Below, one piece after another: positions 46,743 to 57,428 of a stretch of DNA of 64,000 nt. Source of the stretch: Siphonodentalium dalli. Lineage: Eukaryota > Mollusca > Scaphopoda > Gadilida > Siphonodentaliidae. The DNA lies in contig CP136067.1 in assembly GCA_032622095.1 (NCBI GenBank), positions 192,288,052 to 192,352,051 on the forward strand. The letters run 5' to 3'. Each line of letters starts with the position of its first letter. Within the stretch, counting starts at the first letter, position 1. The position numbers were made by a program, and so were the translations under genes. The notes beneath the pieces are model-generated. The model made no database searches, had not been told where the DNA came from, and was given only the letters and a program-made list of their open reading frames with translations.

Positions 46743-48270
46743 GAAAATTAAATATTTAAACAACTACCATAATTAGATAACATACATAATCATAAAAGCA
46801 ACTAACCTCATAAACTCAACTCTATATCCAAAAGCACGAAACGAAAACAGTTCACACATGTATAAACTTTAACTGAATAAAACTCAACAACTTAACTCCA
46901 GGAAACAAACTAACTAAGTAAAAATTACCAATTTCTAACAAAGACGACCAGATCTATACTGCGCGAAATGCAACGAATATTATTGGACAATCTCGACCTA
47001 TCATAAATAAATAGCACCCTGTCGTAAAAAGACACAATACAAAGAGAGAATTGTCATCGCGCAAAACCAGGACTGCCAGACCATGTGCAGTGCATGTAAC
47101 ACGATATGGCAATCACACACGCACCAAGTGGGTGACATATTTCTTTTCACCAACCCGCCCAGATGCACAAAATCGAGGCTTAATTAATCAAAGAAACCGA
47201 TCTGAACTGTACAAAGTGGGTTGGCCAATAATACAGAAATTTAACGCCATCTACCCGTATATATCACGCACATGGCCCCTCACAGCAAGGCAATATTTCA
47301 TCTCCAGGAAGTTATCACCTGGCGACCAACACGCTTTATTATCGCCTCAATCAACAATTCGGGAGATGCGAATAACTTCGGCCTCTTCAAATTTCAGGCG
47401 AATCGCATGCATTCATTTAAATGCTAAATCAAATCAAGAAACATGAAGCATTTCCAGTCATACAAGTTTAAATGCCAAGTTCATAATTTGTCAGACCGTT
47501 TTGCATCATTAGCACTCAGATAATAGCATGTGTCACGACGGACACATATACTAATTAAATTATTCACGCCCCATCTTCGGAATAATTATCACAGACACCG
47601 AATAAGCAATTACGTCATAATGAATTGTGTTAATCACCCCAACGGTAATCATACACTTAATCATGCGTAGTTACCACCCTGTGTTCAACCCAATGCAATA
47701 GCGACGATTCATGCGCAAAATCATCGCTAATCTGGCCGGGTAAAATGCGGATCATAATATGGATCCTGTACAGAAGTGCAATCAAATGTCTGATCAACTT
47801 TGATTCCACATAGATCAAATGAACTAGTATAGAGGCCAGGAAACGCATCTCAACACATACGCGTAACTACTTTCATATAAATATATCATCATTCATTATA
47901 CCCCCAAAGATAGCTTACCGGTTCAAGTTATCCAAATAATCACAATTATATACCGCTTGTAAAATATCTTAATCTCAAATACAATTGTCACATGGCGGGG
48001 TATGACAATAACATAGGCTGAAATGATGGCCTACATTAAGGGACAAGCGCATATATCTCAGTATATAACTTTAATTGTGATGTAGCAATGCCAAGCATCA
48101 ATGATGACCGAATCAATCGATATTTTAACTGGACGCGCGCGGTGTATGACTTCAAACCCAAGTACCCAGTTGATATCGTACTCCAGTATAAATCATACGA
48201 CATTATGTGAAAACAGATTTATTTCTATCTCAACCACAAATAAATATCACATGAATGCAAATGGCAGCCC
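46743..48270. other. Retrotransposon 3' region, no intact gene
   Basis: Stop-rich sequence between pol and the candidate env remnant. A 131-codon frame at 47051-47446 has no recognised domain. It may be a decayed third ORF or 3' untranslated sequence. Confidence 0.4.
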
Positions 48271-48657
48271 ATGTTTGAAGCAATCGCACAAATCCCAATA
48301 TTTTTATATACAAAGCACGACTATCAACAGAGCCTACACCCCTCCCTCAATTTTAAACCAATTGAGTCCAACCCGAATCATTTCAATGATGTAACAGTTC
48401 TCCCGATTTTTTTTATTATCATGACAATTTTAATCATTATTATCCAAATCCATTTCCAATTCATTACAACCGAATGCCTCCAAAAATACAAGCTTTGCAA
48501 ACCACATCTTATCGCAATAATCAAACAGTTTGTCCACAAGCCAGACACCTACAAAATGCTCGACGTCACGACAAGGAAAAGACCTTACCAAGACGATGAA
48601 ACGACTAAAGTCACATCACCCAAACCTCGTGACACAGGAGCCGGAAGTGGACATTAG
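48271..48657 (+). pseudogene. Possible env-like membrane-protein remnant
   Basis: A 128-codon frame between pol and the 3' LTR. It has one strong hydrophobic segment (about residues 43-66, PIFFIIMTILIIIIQIHF) followed by a basic, Ser/Thr/Pro-rich tail. Its position is where Ty3/gypsy elements with a third ORF carry an envelope gene. The upstream 46743-48270 is riddled with stops and I see no receptor or fusion motif. It could equally be non-coding, so it is only a candidate. Confidence 0.3.
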
Positions 48658-49013
48658 CGCTCGCTAATAGAGCACATCTATGAACTTTTGAACGAAGTAT
48701 CGTTCACCCACTTATTGTTCAACATAATTATGATTGCACCACATGTATTCCAATGTCACTTATATTGATACCCTTTATATTATCACACTCATGTTACCTC
48801 ATTATGCCAACTCTCTTCATAATGCAAATGGCTTCAACATGTACATATATATATATATATTCAATTTATACAATTTTTATGACGACAACACGTCGTAACT
48901 TATATGCACAGGTAACCCTTGAATCAACTCTACTCATTGTCCAAGCATACCGAAATACCAAACCCCTAGATTTTAACACTAGTAGTCAAAATCTGAAAAT
49001 AAGGGGGACGCTA

Positions 49014-49500
49014 TGTAGAGCAATGCACCCTACCCCTTCTTATTCAAGGGACGTGATGGTACATACTAAACATATCCATCTTACCTATGGGGGAGACAGA
49101 ATATAATCGAAATATAGTGACCAACCAAATTGCCAAGGTCATACTCGGAGAGGCCGCGACCTATGAGTTATGCAATACTAGCCACAAAGGAAAGAAGGTC
49201 TTATGTAACAATTCCAGTTCACCCATCGGTCAGTACAGACAAATGAAGATACTAATGGCGCTATAAGTCATTAGCGTATATATAAACCAAACATTAATCT
49301 ACTCTTTAATTAGTTCTGGCTCTTCAGACATACCTGACATCTGCCAACATGGAATCGCTAATTAATAAGCGACGCCTTCGGTCGTTCAATGACATCTATG
49401 ATTGATTCACAATTATGTATCATTTACCATCACATGCTGCTTACTACATGATGTTACAGATGAATAAAATTTATACAGAGAACAGTCTTATTCCTTCACA
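49014..49500 (+). repeat. 3' LTR
   Basis: Near-identical to 39959-40449. It has AATAAA at 49463-49468 and is preceded by the polypurine tract. Confidence 0.92.
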
Positions 49501-49600
49501 GAATACATGTGTTTTGAATGTCCTCCAACGATAGTTTCGCTATACAATCATAAATTATAAGGGTGCCAAAAGTAACAAATCCATATTTAACGCCAAACGG
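49501..49600. repeat. Block Y, copy 2, right part
   Basis: Starts with the right GAAT target copy and continues as homolog of 30179-30275. Confidence 0.8.
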
Positions 49601-49819
49601 GGTCGTTATTATTCTGACTACAGACAGACAAAAGTATATTAGAAGTGCAGCAGGATTACTGTGCACTGGAGATAAATGATCAGCTAACATGTTCACCAAT
49701 ATGGTCGTTTGTTGATCTTATTATCTGAACATTTCCTAAGATAACGACTCGTCAATGAGTATTTGGTATCGAAAGGGCTAAATTAGAGAACTCAGATCTG
49801 CTATAATTACATAAACTAA

Positions 49820-50236
49820 TATGTGACCCGCCATATCAAATCTAGACGTAAGTCGGGATTTTTTTTACCCTGTGCCAATGCATTCTCTTCTATATGCGTG
49901 TCGACCATAGGTCGCCTCGCATATATAAGAGAATGCATTTGCCCAACAATTTTTTATCATTTTAAAAAAAATAAATGTTTCTTACATTTTTTAGGACATA
50001 AAATAAAAAACATCCATTACCCTGCAGGGAGCCCCACACATATATAGAAGCATATAGAAGAGTGTCGTCTGCTAAATTGTTAAAGAATACAAGAAAAAAT
50101 TATTAAAATTGGCCAATTCATTCTCTTATATATATGCGAGGTGACCTATGGTCGACTCGCATATATAAGAGAATGCATTGACACAGGGTAAAAAAATCCC
50201 GACTTACGACTGGATTTGATATGGCGGGTCACATAT
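49820..50236. mobile_element. TIR MITE with nested palindromes, copy 2
   Basis: Same termini (ATGTGACCCGCCATATCAAA) and same internal palindromes as 6154-6617, with a shortened middle. Confidence 0.8.
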
Positions 50237-50419
50237 ACATGTAGCTATGGATTTAGTCGCGCAAATGGTGGCTAGTGAGCTGGCTGTGATCCTTTAATTG
50301 TAATCTCATCCGTTGATGTATTGACATCTATACTCGTGTTGCAATTGTATGATATCATAGCCCCTTATCCCCCGGAATCCAGAATCCGGCTTTAAAAGTC
50401 ATAGAATCCAACATCCTGT

Positions 50420-50622
50420 TTAACCCTTTCATGACGGGAGCTGTGCTGGTGCAGCATTGGAGATCATGTGCCAGTGCATTATCTTATATATGCGAGTCTC
50501 CCGCAGGGAATGCACTGGCTTACAATGTCAAGATAAATATTGTTAGGCCAATGTATTCTATTATATATGCGAGGGTCCCTATGGGAGACTCGCATGTATA
50601 AGAGATTGCATTGGCACAGGGT
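50420..50622. mobile_element. Truncated relative of the palindromic MITEs
   Basis: Starts TTAACCCTTTCATGACGGGA and has two diverged AGAGAATGCATTGGC-type palindromes. The right terminus is missing. Confidence 0.55.
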
Positions 50623-51124
50623 TTTCGCAAAATTTCAGGAAGCTTACGAATAATAATGAATAAATATGGAACTATTTTTGAGGGGAAAAAACATTGAAGG
50701 CATTACATTTATATTTCCTCAACAGCTGAATTATCGCTACACACAATAACCTGATATAATTTAAACTACCGCAAAAGTACATTGATTAGTGGTGGTCCAA
50801 TTTTCTTGGTTCCTGAAAACGTACATAACGTACTCCATTGTGGAATATCATTGACTAGATGAAGCCACATGAAATTGTGGCGTTGTATTGGCATTTGATG
50901 TTTCTTCCAAATACAGGACTTTATCCCATATTTTGTTTCAATCATGCAGTCACCATGTTTCCATAATAAACGATTAACTTGTTCTGTCTTCCTGCTATTA
51001 ATAACCGAAATCTGGAACAATTTGAAAATATACTATATAGTGTAATGGTATATTTAATTCCCTGAGTGTTTTTTTTGGAGGAGGGGGCATGTACATTTTG
51101 ATGTGCATTTCTGAATTAATACGG

Positions 51125-51260
51125 TCAGAATAGAAAACCTTCGGAATAGCGAATAGCGAACCTTCGGAATAGAGAACCTTCGGAATAGCGAACCTTCGGA
51201 ATAGAGAACCTTCGGAATAGAGAACATTCGGAAAAGAGAATCTTCGGAGTAGAGAACCCT
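51125..51260. repeat. 18-bp minisatellite, about 7 copies
   Basis: Units AACCTTCGGAATAGAGAA with GCGAA variants, head to tail, in gene B intron 1 about 0.55 kb from exon 1. Confidence 0.88.
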
Positions 51261-51310
51261 GCCCACAATACCCAACACAACTTCGACAAAGATATAGACA
51301 GAACACAACG

Positions 51311-51450
51311 CGCATCTTAATCGAGAATATTTAATCGAATGAGTTGCGGATGGCGCAAGGATATATTTCGCAAGAGCGTAGCTCGAGCGAAATATAACTT
51401 TGCGCCGTCCGCAACGAGTTCGATAAAAGATTCCAGATTATGATGCAAGT
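51311..51450. repeat. Hairpin element, about 65-bp arms
   Basis: Left arm with GAGTTGCGGATGGCGCAAGG; right arm its complement with CGCCGTCCGCAACGAGTT; loop near AGAGCGTAGCTC. It lies 350 bp inside intron 1 from exon 1. Confidence 0.75.
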
Positions 51451-51797
51451 TGTGTTCTGTATTTATTCTACTCCGTTCAGTCAGATAAGTTCAATCCATG
51501 AATGTCACCTTCATTGTTACTATAGCTACCTTTATTGTGATTTAAGTCTAACACATAACCAGTAATTATGGGGGGATCACCGGAAGCGGATGATCGACGC
51601 AATGTACGTCATCGTTCTTGACGACAACGTCAACAAGAATAGTTCTGGCTTGTATTCCACTAGAGGTATACACTAATATGTATGGCTGGGATTCCGTTGA
51701 ATACATGTGCCTCACGTCAATGGGTGTGGAATAAACAAAACAAAAGTTTCCCTTTTACTCTGAACAGATTGGAAGTTATTGGAATAAGAATTCTTAC

Positions 51798-52170
51798 CCG
51801 TAACGTTGTGACCAAAGGCACACTTGAATAGTTCGCTGTTGAATCTGTCCGACGTCCTGTCCCCTTCTTTCACAAATAATTGTTTCAGAGTATCGTATCC
51901 ATTGACAACTATGAAGAGTTTGTTAAAAACTTGGAAGGAGAATATGTCTCCATATATCTCTCGGAGTTCCTTGTTGAGATCTCTGGGGTCCCGCTTTCTT
52001 ACGTCAAGAAGATTTCCTATGATGGGTAGACGTCTTGGTCCGGGTGGTAAATTAGAATGTCTCGATCTAGTCAATAGTGTTAAATATCCAAGCAAGAACA
52101 AAATAAAGAAAACAAAAACACTCGTAATATTCCGTGATATGAAACCGAGAAGAAAGTCAACGAGAGCCAT
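51798..52170 (-). CDS. P450 gene B exon 1 (membrane anchor and hinge)
   Basis: Residues 1-124 plus the first base of 125. It starts at ATG in a good context (GACATGG) and ends G followed by GTAAGA. It encodes a hydrophobic N-terminal anchor (about 15-33), a basic stop-transfer (RSRH), the proline-rich hinge LPPGPRRLPIIGN (41-53) needed for P450 folding, and the A/B-helix region to FGHNVT. Exon 2 continues VLLTSGPRWK, as in other CYP2-clan proteins. The antisense frame at 51824-52204 is a shadow. Ten of the first 122 residues differ from gene C exon 1; positions 112, 114, 115 and 117 lie where substrate-recognition site 1 is expected. Confidence 0.95.
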
Positions 52171-52260
52171 GTCTGTCAGAATATTTGTGTCGTCTGCTTT
52201 CTAAAGTGTAAAGCATGCGCACTCTAATACTCTAACAGAAAGCATGCATGCATGTGGCAG
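52171..52260 (-). promoter_or_regulatory. Gene B 5' UTR / proximal flank
   Basis: About 90 bp shared with the gene C flank, with one copy of the TTTGTGTCGTCTGCT motif. The TATA box was not recognised. Confidence 0.45.
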
Positions 52261-53135
52261 CCTGGATATCGGGGTACCACATAACCGCCGAATGACCCGA
52301 TGACTTGTAGCCGCGCACTGTTTACATGGGTAATGTGTATGTGGGCGATTGGTGTGAGCTGTCATATATGTGACATTTCTACCACGAAGACAGCTAATAC
52401 AATGCTGACACGGTGGTGATTATAGCGCGCGATGAAATCAATGCGATTGTCTGGTCGTTGAAGCATTGGACCAAGAACAATTTGTTAACACGAAAACCAT
52501 AGTCAGCATTAGTAAAGCACTCGAGATCATATTATTGGGCATTTATTAAATATAAAATATATTGGTTTCATGATTGAAGCACCTCAGAATTCCGTTAAAA
52601 CAACTAATCAAATCAAATTATGACAACAAATACGGCTGATCACTGAATGTTTCTCATTCATCACACGAGAAAGCCTTTAAATGCGGACCAAAAATCTGCT
52701 AATCGTATTAAATAATCCTTCTCAAACGACAGTTATATAGTCTACATTCCTACTGAGACATACTTCATCAGTGATGCCATATAGCTGTTATATTATTCAT
52801 TGTGTTCCCGGAATAAAATCTTCAAGAGTGGCCCAGACATTGTTAACACCTAAATATCGAAAGCAATTAACGGTCATAAAAGTTACACACTGCAACAATG
52901 AGACATCCGCGAAGTTACATCCGCGAATACATACATCCTGCAAAAAGTCTAACCGGTACGCAATAGGCTTATAGCGAGTACGTTTTAATCACAATTACTC
53001 CGTAGCTCCTATGCCTTCGCCAGATATGCCAGGTAGTATACACTCTAGGGGGCGTAACAAGCTGTTTTGTGTCATTTTGTCGGGCAGAATCCGGGGGACT
53101 ACATGTTCAAAATCCGCTATAATCCGCCTTGGCGA
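52261..53135. other. No gene seen
   Basis: Intergenic sequence upstream of gene B. No coding, repeat or promoter element that I can defend. Confidence 0.4.
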
Positions 53136-53137
53136 AA

Positions 53138-53585
53138 ATTCTCTATTCAAGGTGGCTGCTGGTTACACTGAAGTAATTATTGACCTTTTTTTTTAATTCT
53201 CTCCTGCATATTGGCCCAATATCATTTAGAGGGCACCACCAATCGAATTACTTCACTGTAACCTAAAGTGACAACAGTGTCAATGACTGCCATCTGAAAA
53301 CGACACAAATCGGTCCATAGAATCTTCGTATTTCGAAGTGAAGTACACAATCTCTATCCATTACTTCTCTATTCAAGATGGCCGCTTGTTAGTAATTATT
53401 TACCATTTAAAAAAAATTCTCTCCTGCATCTTGGCCCAAAATCCGTTGGAGGGCACCACTAATCGAATTATTCACTGTAACCTAAAGTGACAACAGTGTC
53501 AATGACTGCCATCTAAAAATGATACAAATCGGTCCATGGAATCTTCGTATTTCGAAATAAAATACACTATATCCATTACTTTGTT
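53138..53585. repeat. Tandem duplication of about 225 bp
   Basis: Two copies (53138-53367 and 53368-53585) share GTAACCTAAAGTGACAACAG and ATCTTCGTATTTCGAA. Identity is high apart from poly-T length. Confidence 0.88.
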
Positions 53586-53896
53586 TTCATTGTATTAACC
53601 CTTTCCTGACCCCACCATGTTTACAGTCACGACAAAAATATCTTAAAATTAACATTGCCTTGTGAGGTCCATGTCGATAAAGTAAAGGACTTTAGTATAT
53701 ATACACATCAATGTCGTTATAGCTGACCTCTATCTGAGAAAATATGGACGATGGTTCGCTTGATAAACATGGCCGCGCTGTTGCTTGAATTGGCCGCATT
53801 TGACAAATTCTGAGTTTTATTCAACGCGATTTTAGCATACAACTGAAGTTTTAAGTGCAACATAATTATTTTGTGCTTAAGGGAATTATTTTGTGC

Positions 53897-54374
53897 TTAA
53901 AGGTACTCAACCCGATAAAACTCCTCTCAATTACTATTTCAATGGCTTCGGGGGTCAAAAATATTTGATTCGAGTCGAGGAAGTCACCCATCAAAGCTCA
54001 GATTTGTTAGATATCGATTTTAGAAATCTATTATTTTTCATTATCGAGAATTCTTCCTGGCCCAGTACGTAGTCAATTATTACCACTTGATTATAGAGTT
54101 ATCCATCCTTGTCTGTTTGAATAGAATTTTGGCGTAAAATCTCGAGCATGTTACCAAATTGACGGCAGTTATAAGTACTCATCTCGAGAACATAAGAATT
54201 TTCAAAAATCAATATCTAATAACTCTGAGCTTTGTTTGATGAGTTCCTCGACTCGAATCAAATATTTTTTACCCCCAAAGCCAAAGAAATAGTAATATAG
54301 GACCCTCTGATCGGATTGTTGTTGTTGGAATCTGTTGAGATGGGGACCCTCTTTACGGGTTGAGTACCTTTAAA
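53897..54374. mobile_element. 478-bp TTAA-flanked MITE (GGTACTCAA family), both ends intact
   Basis: TTAAAGGTACTCAACCCG at the left, its complement CGGGTTGAGTACCTTTAA at the right. The arms extend over 100 bp to GATTCGAGTCGAGGAA and its complement. The best-preserved family member in the window. Confidence 0.8.
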
Positions 54375-55300
54375 GAAATTTATTATGTTTGTTCTCTTCA
54401 TAATGCTAATTATATATGTTTAAAAGACCAAGTGAGTTCGCCAAGAAAATTCAAAATCGAGCAGATTATATTTTTATTATATTGATAGAAAAAAAAACCC
54501 GCGGAAGTATCCGAAGATTTTACTCAGGTAAGTCTCATGACTGATTATTGCGATCAAATGACTACAATGCGGTCATATGAATAATTTCGCCAATCGCGCA
54601 ACCAGTTGACAGTTACAACTTACATATGAAATATCGCAGTCACTCCGATTAAATGCCTGTATACGATAAATAAATAGTGATCATTAAATACAAACTGGCT
54701 GAATGTGTTGATTATGAACTGAATTTACTAGAATATTAGATTATATAACGAATAATGATGACTTTAAGGTGTACTATGAACGAAACAAGTGGAGTGAAAC
54801 GAGATTAATTTATGCGGAAATGCAATGAACGGAATATAGTGTGAAACGAAATTGAACTGTTTTTGCAAGAATAAAAGTTGTGCCTTCTAACTTCTTGTTT
54901 GTATGGTACAGCACCAATGGGGCGTAATTAAAAAGGTTTTGGTTAAAACATCATGATATCTTATCATTATTCGTCATAACAATCTTCCTCTCTGTGTTTT
55001 TCATATGAAGCCTTTTGTGTGGAGAAGTGCACGACTGCGGACCGCTTGCTAAAATCTTTCCAGTCAATATATGATCAGATACCGCGTAAACAAAAGAATT
55101 AACTCGCATACACAACAGACTGTCGAAACTAGAATAATTATTAATTAGGCTCTTTGGCATTATAACGCTATTTTTTCTAAATTGTAGGCTAGCCGGGCAT
55201 TTTTGTTCAATTAGTGTTTGTTGTCCGTTTTGTTTTACGTTTTGATGGCAGATATCGACTTCCAAGAGAGGAAGTTTTTAATAGTTGTTAGCCCAGAACA
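54375..55300. other. No gene seen
   Basis: The 104-codon minus frame at 54951-55265 shows no recognisable domain or splice extension. Confidence 0.4.
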
Positions 55301-55307
55301 ACGAGAG

Positions 55308-55365
55308 GCCGATCACGATCGGCAGATGTTTAACCCATACCTTGGCGATACCGATTAGCTATTTT
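55308..55365. repeat. Short dispersed repeat, second copy
   Basis: GCCGATCACGATCGGC and TTTAACCCATACCTTGGCGA recur at 16222-16285, inside the 2.25-kb TIR element. Confidence 0.7.
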
Positions 55366-55759
55366 AATAAATCCTTACACCAACCTTTTCATGAGTGCAA
55401 AAGTTTCAACAATTCACACCTTACTATTGAGGTCACAAGTGGAATCAGACTCACTGGGCACATTGCTCACATAAGCACAATAGGAACATGGATGTGGCAT
55501 TCGATTTCGACTAGATATGTCTTATAGAGTGATAAAGCTAATTAAGCTAAATCCATAGTCAGAAAGATGCACCATAGCAGTTAAAGACAAAATAGTTAAG
55601 ATATTAAGTAGATAAACATCATAGCAACTCCATTTATTTGCTTATCACATTGGAATGTGAGACATAACATATTATGTTTTTGTTATTATTGTTAATTTTT
55701 TATTATGTTTTTGTTAGCTGCATATTAAAAATTCATGGGATCATTTAGATGGGAGAAAA

Positions 55760-56118
55760 GGGTTAATATTTCCCATTAAAAAAAATCAATACACGAACAA
55801 CTACACAAGTGAGGGATGTATAGACCTGGATATAAAATTATTGATGATGATTGGATATAAAATATTTTAATGCTGAATTTTTAGATAGCTAGAGGTACTA
55901 GTATGAGATTGGTCAGATTGAAAATAGATTCATTACATTGGATAGCATACTGTATGATCATGGAATGGGTAGGGTTAAATTTCTTCTAAGCTGAACATAG
56001 GAAAGATATAATGTATGTAAACAGCGGAAATATAATTAAAGTTATGGTTAATATCTTCAAACCAATCGATACCAGAATCTAAACTTGGCGAAGAATGTAT
56101 CATCATTAGCATGGGTGC
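55760..56118. repeat. Degenerate monomers of about 165 bp, left group
   Basis: Diverged copies of the sequence with AACCAATCGATACC...ACAAGTGAGGG, clearer at 58387-58680 and also recognisable at 57480-57620. Confidence 0.5.
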
Positions 56119-56120
56119 AA

Positions 56121-56663
56121 TCTCATATATATTTTGAAGACCTCTGTCTGTATGTTTGTCTGTCTGTTTGTCTGTCTGTCATTTATACAAATCTACGATT
56201 CTCGACCGATCGGGACGAAACTTGGTACGTGTGTGTAGTTTGACCAGGCGGTGAACGTTGTCGTATTGGCGAGCCCGTGCGGCGCCCGCTTCGCGCATGC
56301 GCAGACGAGATCTCGGAAACGGGTGGAGCTATCGACTTGAAATTTGCTACGTGAATGTATCTTGCCCCCGGATACGAATTTTATCGGGTCGCCGAGCCCG
56401 TGCGACACCAGCTTCGCGCATGCGCAGACGAGATCTCGGAAACGGGTGGAGCTATCGACTTGAAATTTGCTATGTGAATGTATCTTGCCCCGGATACGAA
56501 TTTTATCGGGTCGCCGAGCCCGTGCTACGCCAGCTTCGCGCATGCGCAGACCAGATCTCGGAAACGGGTAGAGCTATCGACTTGAAATCGTCGGGCTGGG
56601 TAGAGCTATCGACTTGAAATTTGGTTTTTGAATAGCCCGGACAACGTCGGGCTCATCGGCTAG
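56121..56663 (+). mobile_element. Helitron-like element with internal tandem repeats (pair 2, first)
   Basis: Starts TCTCATATATATTTTGAAGA after A. Ends with the hairpin AGCCCG...CGGGCT and then CTAG (56660-56663), immediately followed by T. The interior has three repeats of about 120 bp with GCGCATGCGCAGACGAGATC. Frames on both strands over 56193-56617 are repeat-derived. Confidence 0.7.
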
Positions 56664-57428
56664 TCTATTATATATTTTGGAAGATCTGTTTGTTTGTTTG
56701 TTTGTTTGTGTGTAATCAATGAACTCGAAAACGGCCGACCCGATTTCGATGAAACTTGGTATGTGGGGGTATTTTCGGCCGGGGGGTGACATAGGCCTAT
56801 TGATTTTCAGATCCGAAGTCAACTTTTCACGTGCCGATGTCAAATCTGTTTTTACGCTGTGTTACGGGACTTTCATTTAAGTTCGGTGCTTACAAATCGA
56901 TTCGAAACAGCGCGAATAATAAAATGCCAGTCATAATAATGACACTGTAAGAATCTTTCGTATTTCCTCTTTCCAACGATATATAATGCGTATGTATCCG
57001 TTTTAGTTATCTGCCTCAATTATCAAGAAGAAGTGGTATATCTTCCATCAGGATAAAAACAATGCGTAACTTCTATGACGTCGTTAGAGGTCATAAAGTT
57101 AGATCACGTTAACGCTTAACCGGCCGATGCATTTGACTGTTTCAGACGTCTTGGCGATATCTCGGGCACCGATGGTAATTTATCTTTACGTTGAAACTTG
57201 TTAATTAATGAGCGTGTGTATATGAGGCGCGTTTATATACTTGAGTGGAAATCAAATCGGGTTAAACTGGCGGATTTTTACGGACGAAATTTGATGCATA
57301 GGGTATCTCGGTATCCGCTGGGCCAATTTCCACCATATTGGGGTGTTGGTGTTTGACCCCACCTGACCTTGACCTTCAAAATGGTCAATTCAAGGTCAAA
57401 GCCCGGACGAAGTCGGGTCACCTTCTAG
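56664..57428 (+). mobile_element. Helitron-like element (pair 2, second)
   Basis: Starts TCTATTATATATTTTGGAAG directly after the CTAG of its neighbour and ends GCCCGGACGAAGTCGGG...CTAG (57425-57428) then T. The start is like that of its neighbour, and the end is like the pair at 34 kb. Confidence 0.7.

Larger units (their letters stand above)
39959..49500 (+). mobile_element. 9.54-kb Ty3/gypsy-type LTR retrotransposon, degenerate
   Basis: Two LTRs (491 and 487 bp) start TGTAGAG and end TTCACA and differ at roughly a dozen positions by eye. The 4-bp duplication GAAT flanks the element and is single at the paralogous empty site 30179-30182. The interior order is gag, protease, reverse transcriptase, RNase H, integrase, typical of Metaviridae (Ty3/gypsy), all with frameshifts or stops. 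A polypurine tract GAAAATAAGGGGGA precedes the 3' LTR (48994-49007). No clear primer-binding site was identified; TGGTACCG at 40459 is a weak candidate. It is inserted antisense to gene B in intron 1. Confidence 0.93.
9932..52170 (-). other. CYP2-like cytochrome P450 gene B (complete, four exons)
   Basis: Whole-gene span. Four exons on the minus strand join with phase-1 junctions everywhere: 373 + 516 + 441 + 182 nt = 1512 nt, that is 503 residues plus stop. Introns 1, 2 and 3 are 26.5, 12.4 and 1.8 kb, each GT...AG. Family marks in order: N-terminal anchor 15-33, PPGP 42-45, WxxxR 134-138, AGTETT 310-315, ExxR 367-370, PSRF 422-425, and haem loop FSLGRRICLG 441-450 with the cysteine ligand at 448. 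Known for the family: endoplasmic-reticulum haem-thiolate monooxygenase fed electrons by NADPH-P450 reductase; the substrate cannot be told from sequence. No frameshift or premature stop was found. The start ATG has a purine at -3 and G at +4. The introns, not the exons, have absorbed all the transposons. Which CYP subfamily it belongs to is not determined. Confidence 0.9.

Noticed and set aside
56193-56617. Arg-rich frames of 116-119 codons on both strands
   Set aside because: They follow the internal tandem repeat of a Helitron-like element and are mirrored on both strands.
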